Part shown: piece by piece, positions 63,787 to 64,000 of the stretch
How the letters are laid out: the number at the start of each line of letters is the position of its first letter
Numbering within the stretch: position 1 is the stretch's first letter
Notes under the pieces: generated by a model
Databases searched by the model: none
Told to the model about the DNA's origin: nothing
Seen by the model: only the letters and a program-made list of their open reading frames with translations
Source: Sphingobium sp. AP50
GTDB taxonomy: Bacteria; Pseudomonadota; Alphaproteobacteria; Sphingomonadales; Sphingomonadaceae
Assembly: GCF_900109095.1 (NCBI RefSeq)
Contig: NZ_FNYZ01000012.1
Coordinates: forward strand, 110,466 to 174,465
Direction of reading: 5' to 3'
DNA length: 64,000 nucleotides
Position numbers and translations under genes: made by a program

Positions 63787-63848
<62 letters not shown>

Positions 63849-63923
63849 CCAATATCATCCGCTTCAATTGAAGCGAAAAAGAAAATGAATGGGTTTTATG
63901 TATTTACAAAGCGCGAGCTATAA

Positions 63924-64000
63924 TGCCTGGCGACGCCCTACTCTTCCGGGGCTTGAGCCACAGTACCATTGGCGCAGTCAGGTTTCACGTCCGAGTTCGG
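63924..64000 (-). rRNA. rrf: 5S ribosomal RNA, 3' part (cut by window edge)
   Basis: The minus strand reads CCGAACTCGGACGTGAAACC at the edge and continues through AATGGTACTGTGGCTCAAGC and AGAGTAGGGCGTCGCCAGGCA, the conserved 3' two-thirds of 5S rRNA. The remainder lies beyond 64000. It is 75 bp upstream of tRNA-fMet in the same operon. Confidence 0.95.

Overview
The window looks like chromosomal DNA of a Sphingomonadales alphaproteobacterium (Sphingobium/Sphingomonas type). The reasons are GC-rich coding with occasional GTG/TTG starts, large TonB-dependent receptors sitting beside catabolic enzymes, and at the right edge an rRNA operon tail in the order 5S rRNA then initiator tRNA-Met (minus strand). 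No species can be named from sequence alone.

Region A (1-16.3 kb) reads as a peptide and amino-acid scavenging cluster. It has two Lrp/AsnC regulators, a TonB-dependent receptor, an APC permease, a secreted amidohydrolase, and a tight minus-strand operon: aminotransferase, ornithine cyclodeaminase-like protein, M61-like metallopeptidase with PDZ, DUF885 metallopeptidase, and two S10 carboxypeptidases. Three promoter regions share a GCATAA/TTATGC motif that could be the operator of the local Lrp/AsnC proteins. A 1.2-kb scar of decayed sequence, with a probable IS66 remnant, closes the region.

Region B (17.4-50.0 kb) is a catabolic block. The first half holds an aldo/keto reductase, a YdjC/ChbG-like deacetylase, a type-B carboxylesterase, a mutarotase-like protein, a second TonB receptor, a B3-like metallo-beta-lactamase-fold hydrolase, two beta-propeller lactonases, a nitroreductase, an MFS transporter and a LysR regulator. 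The second half holds a Cys form of a UGSC-family protein paired with a thioredoxin-reductase-like flavoprotein, a LysR regulator with two HTH domains, and CoA-thioester genes: a FadJ-like fusion, a PcaF-like thiolase, two family III CoA-transferases, an enoyl-CoA hydratase and a MaoC-like dehydratase. A canonical thioredoxin reductase is embedded in that operon. A third lactonase, a GntR regulator and a drug-type MFS exporter follow. The likely overall job is uptake of an ester or lactone compound, ring opening, CoA activation and beta-oxidation-like cleavage to acyl-CoA units. The substrate is unknown.

Region C (50.1-63.8 kb) is a mobile, defence-like accessory island. On the left are a frameshifted alpA regulator, a P4-type tyrosine integrase, six tandem 10-bp repeats and a decayed tRNA 3' end. 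The cargo is four small gene sets: (1) membrane protein, ImmA/IrrE peptidase, Beta-family protein and sce7726 nuclease-like protein; (2) a translationally coupled pair of unknown genes, one with a membrane segment plus coiled coil; (3) DUF262 plus a HEPN MAE_28990-type protein in visibly AT-richer DNA; (4) a GIY-YIG nuclease coupled to a uracil-DNA-glycosylase-fold protein. A large serine recombinase ends inside the antisense strand of tRNA-fMet, and the rRNA operon terminator lies within its coding sequence, which marks the insertion point. The best candidates for an undescribed system are the GIY-YIG/UDG pair, the coupled pair of set 2, and the UGSC/thioredoxin-reductase catabolic module in region B.
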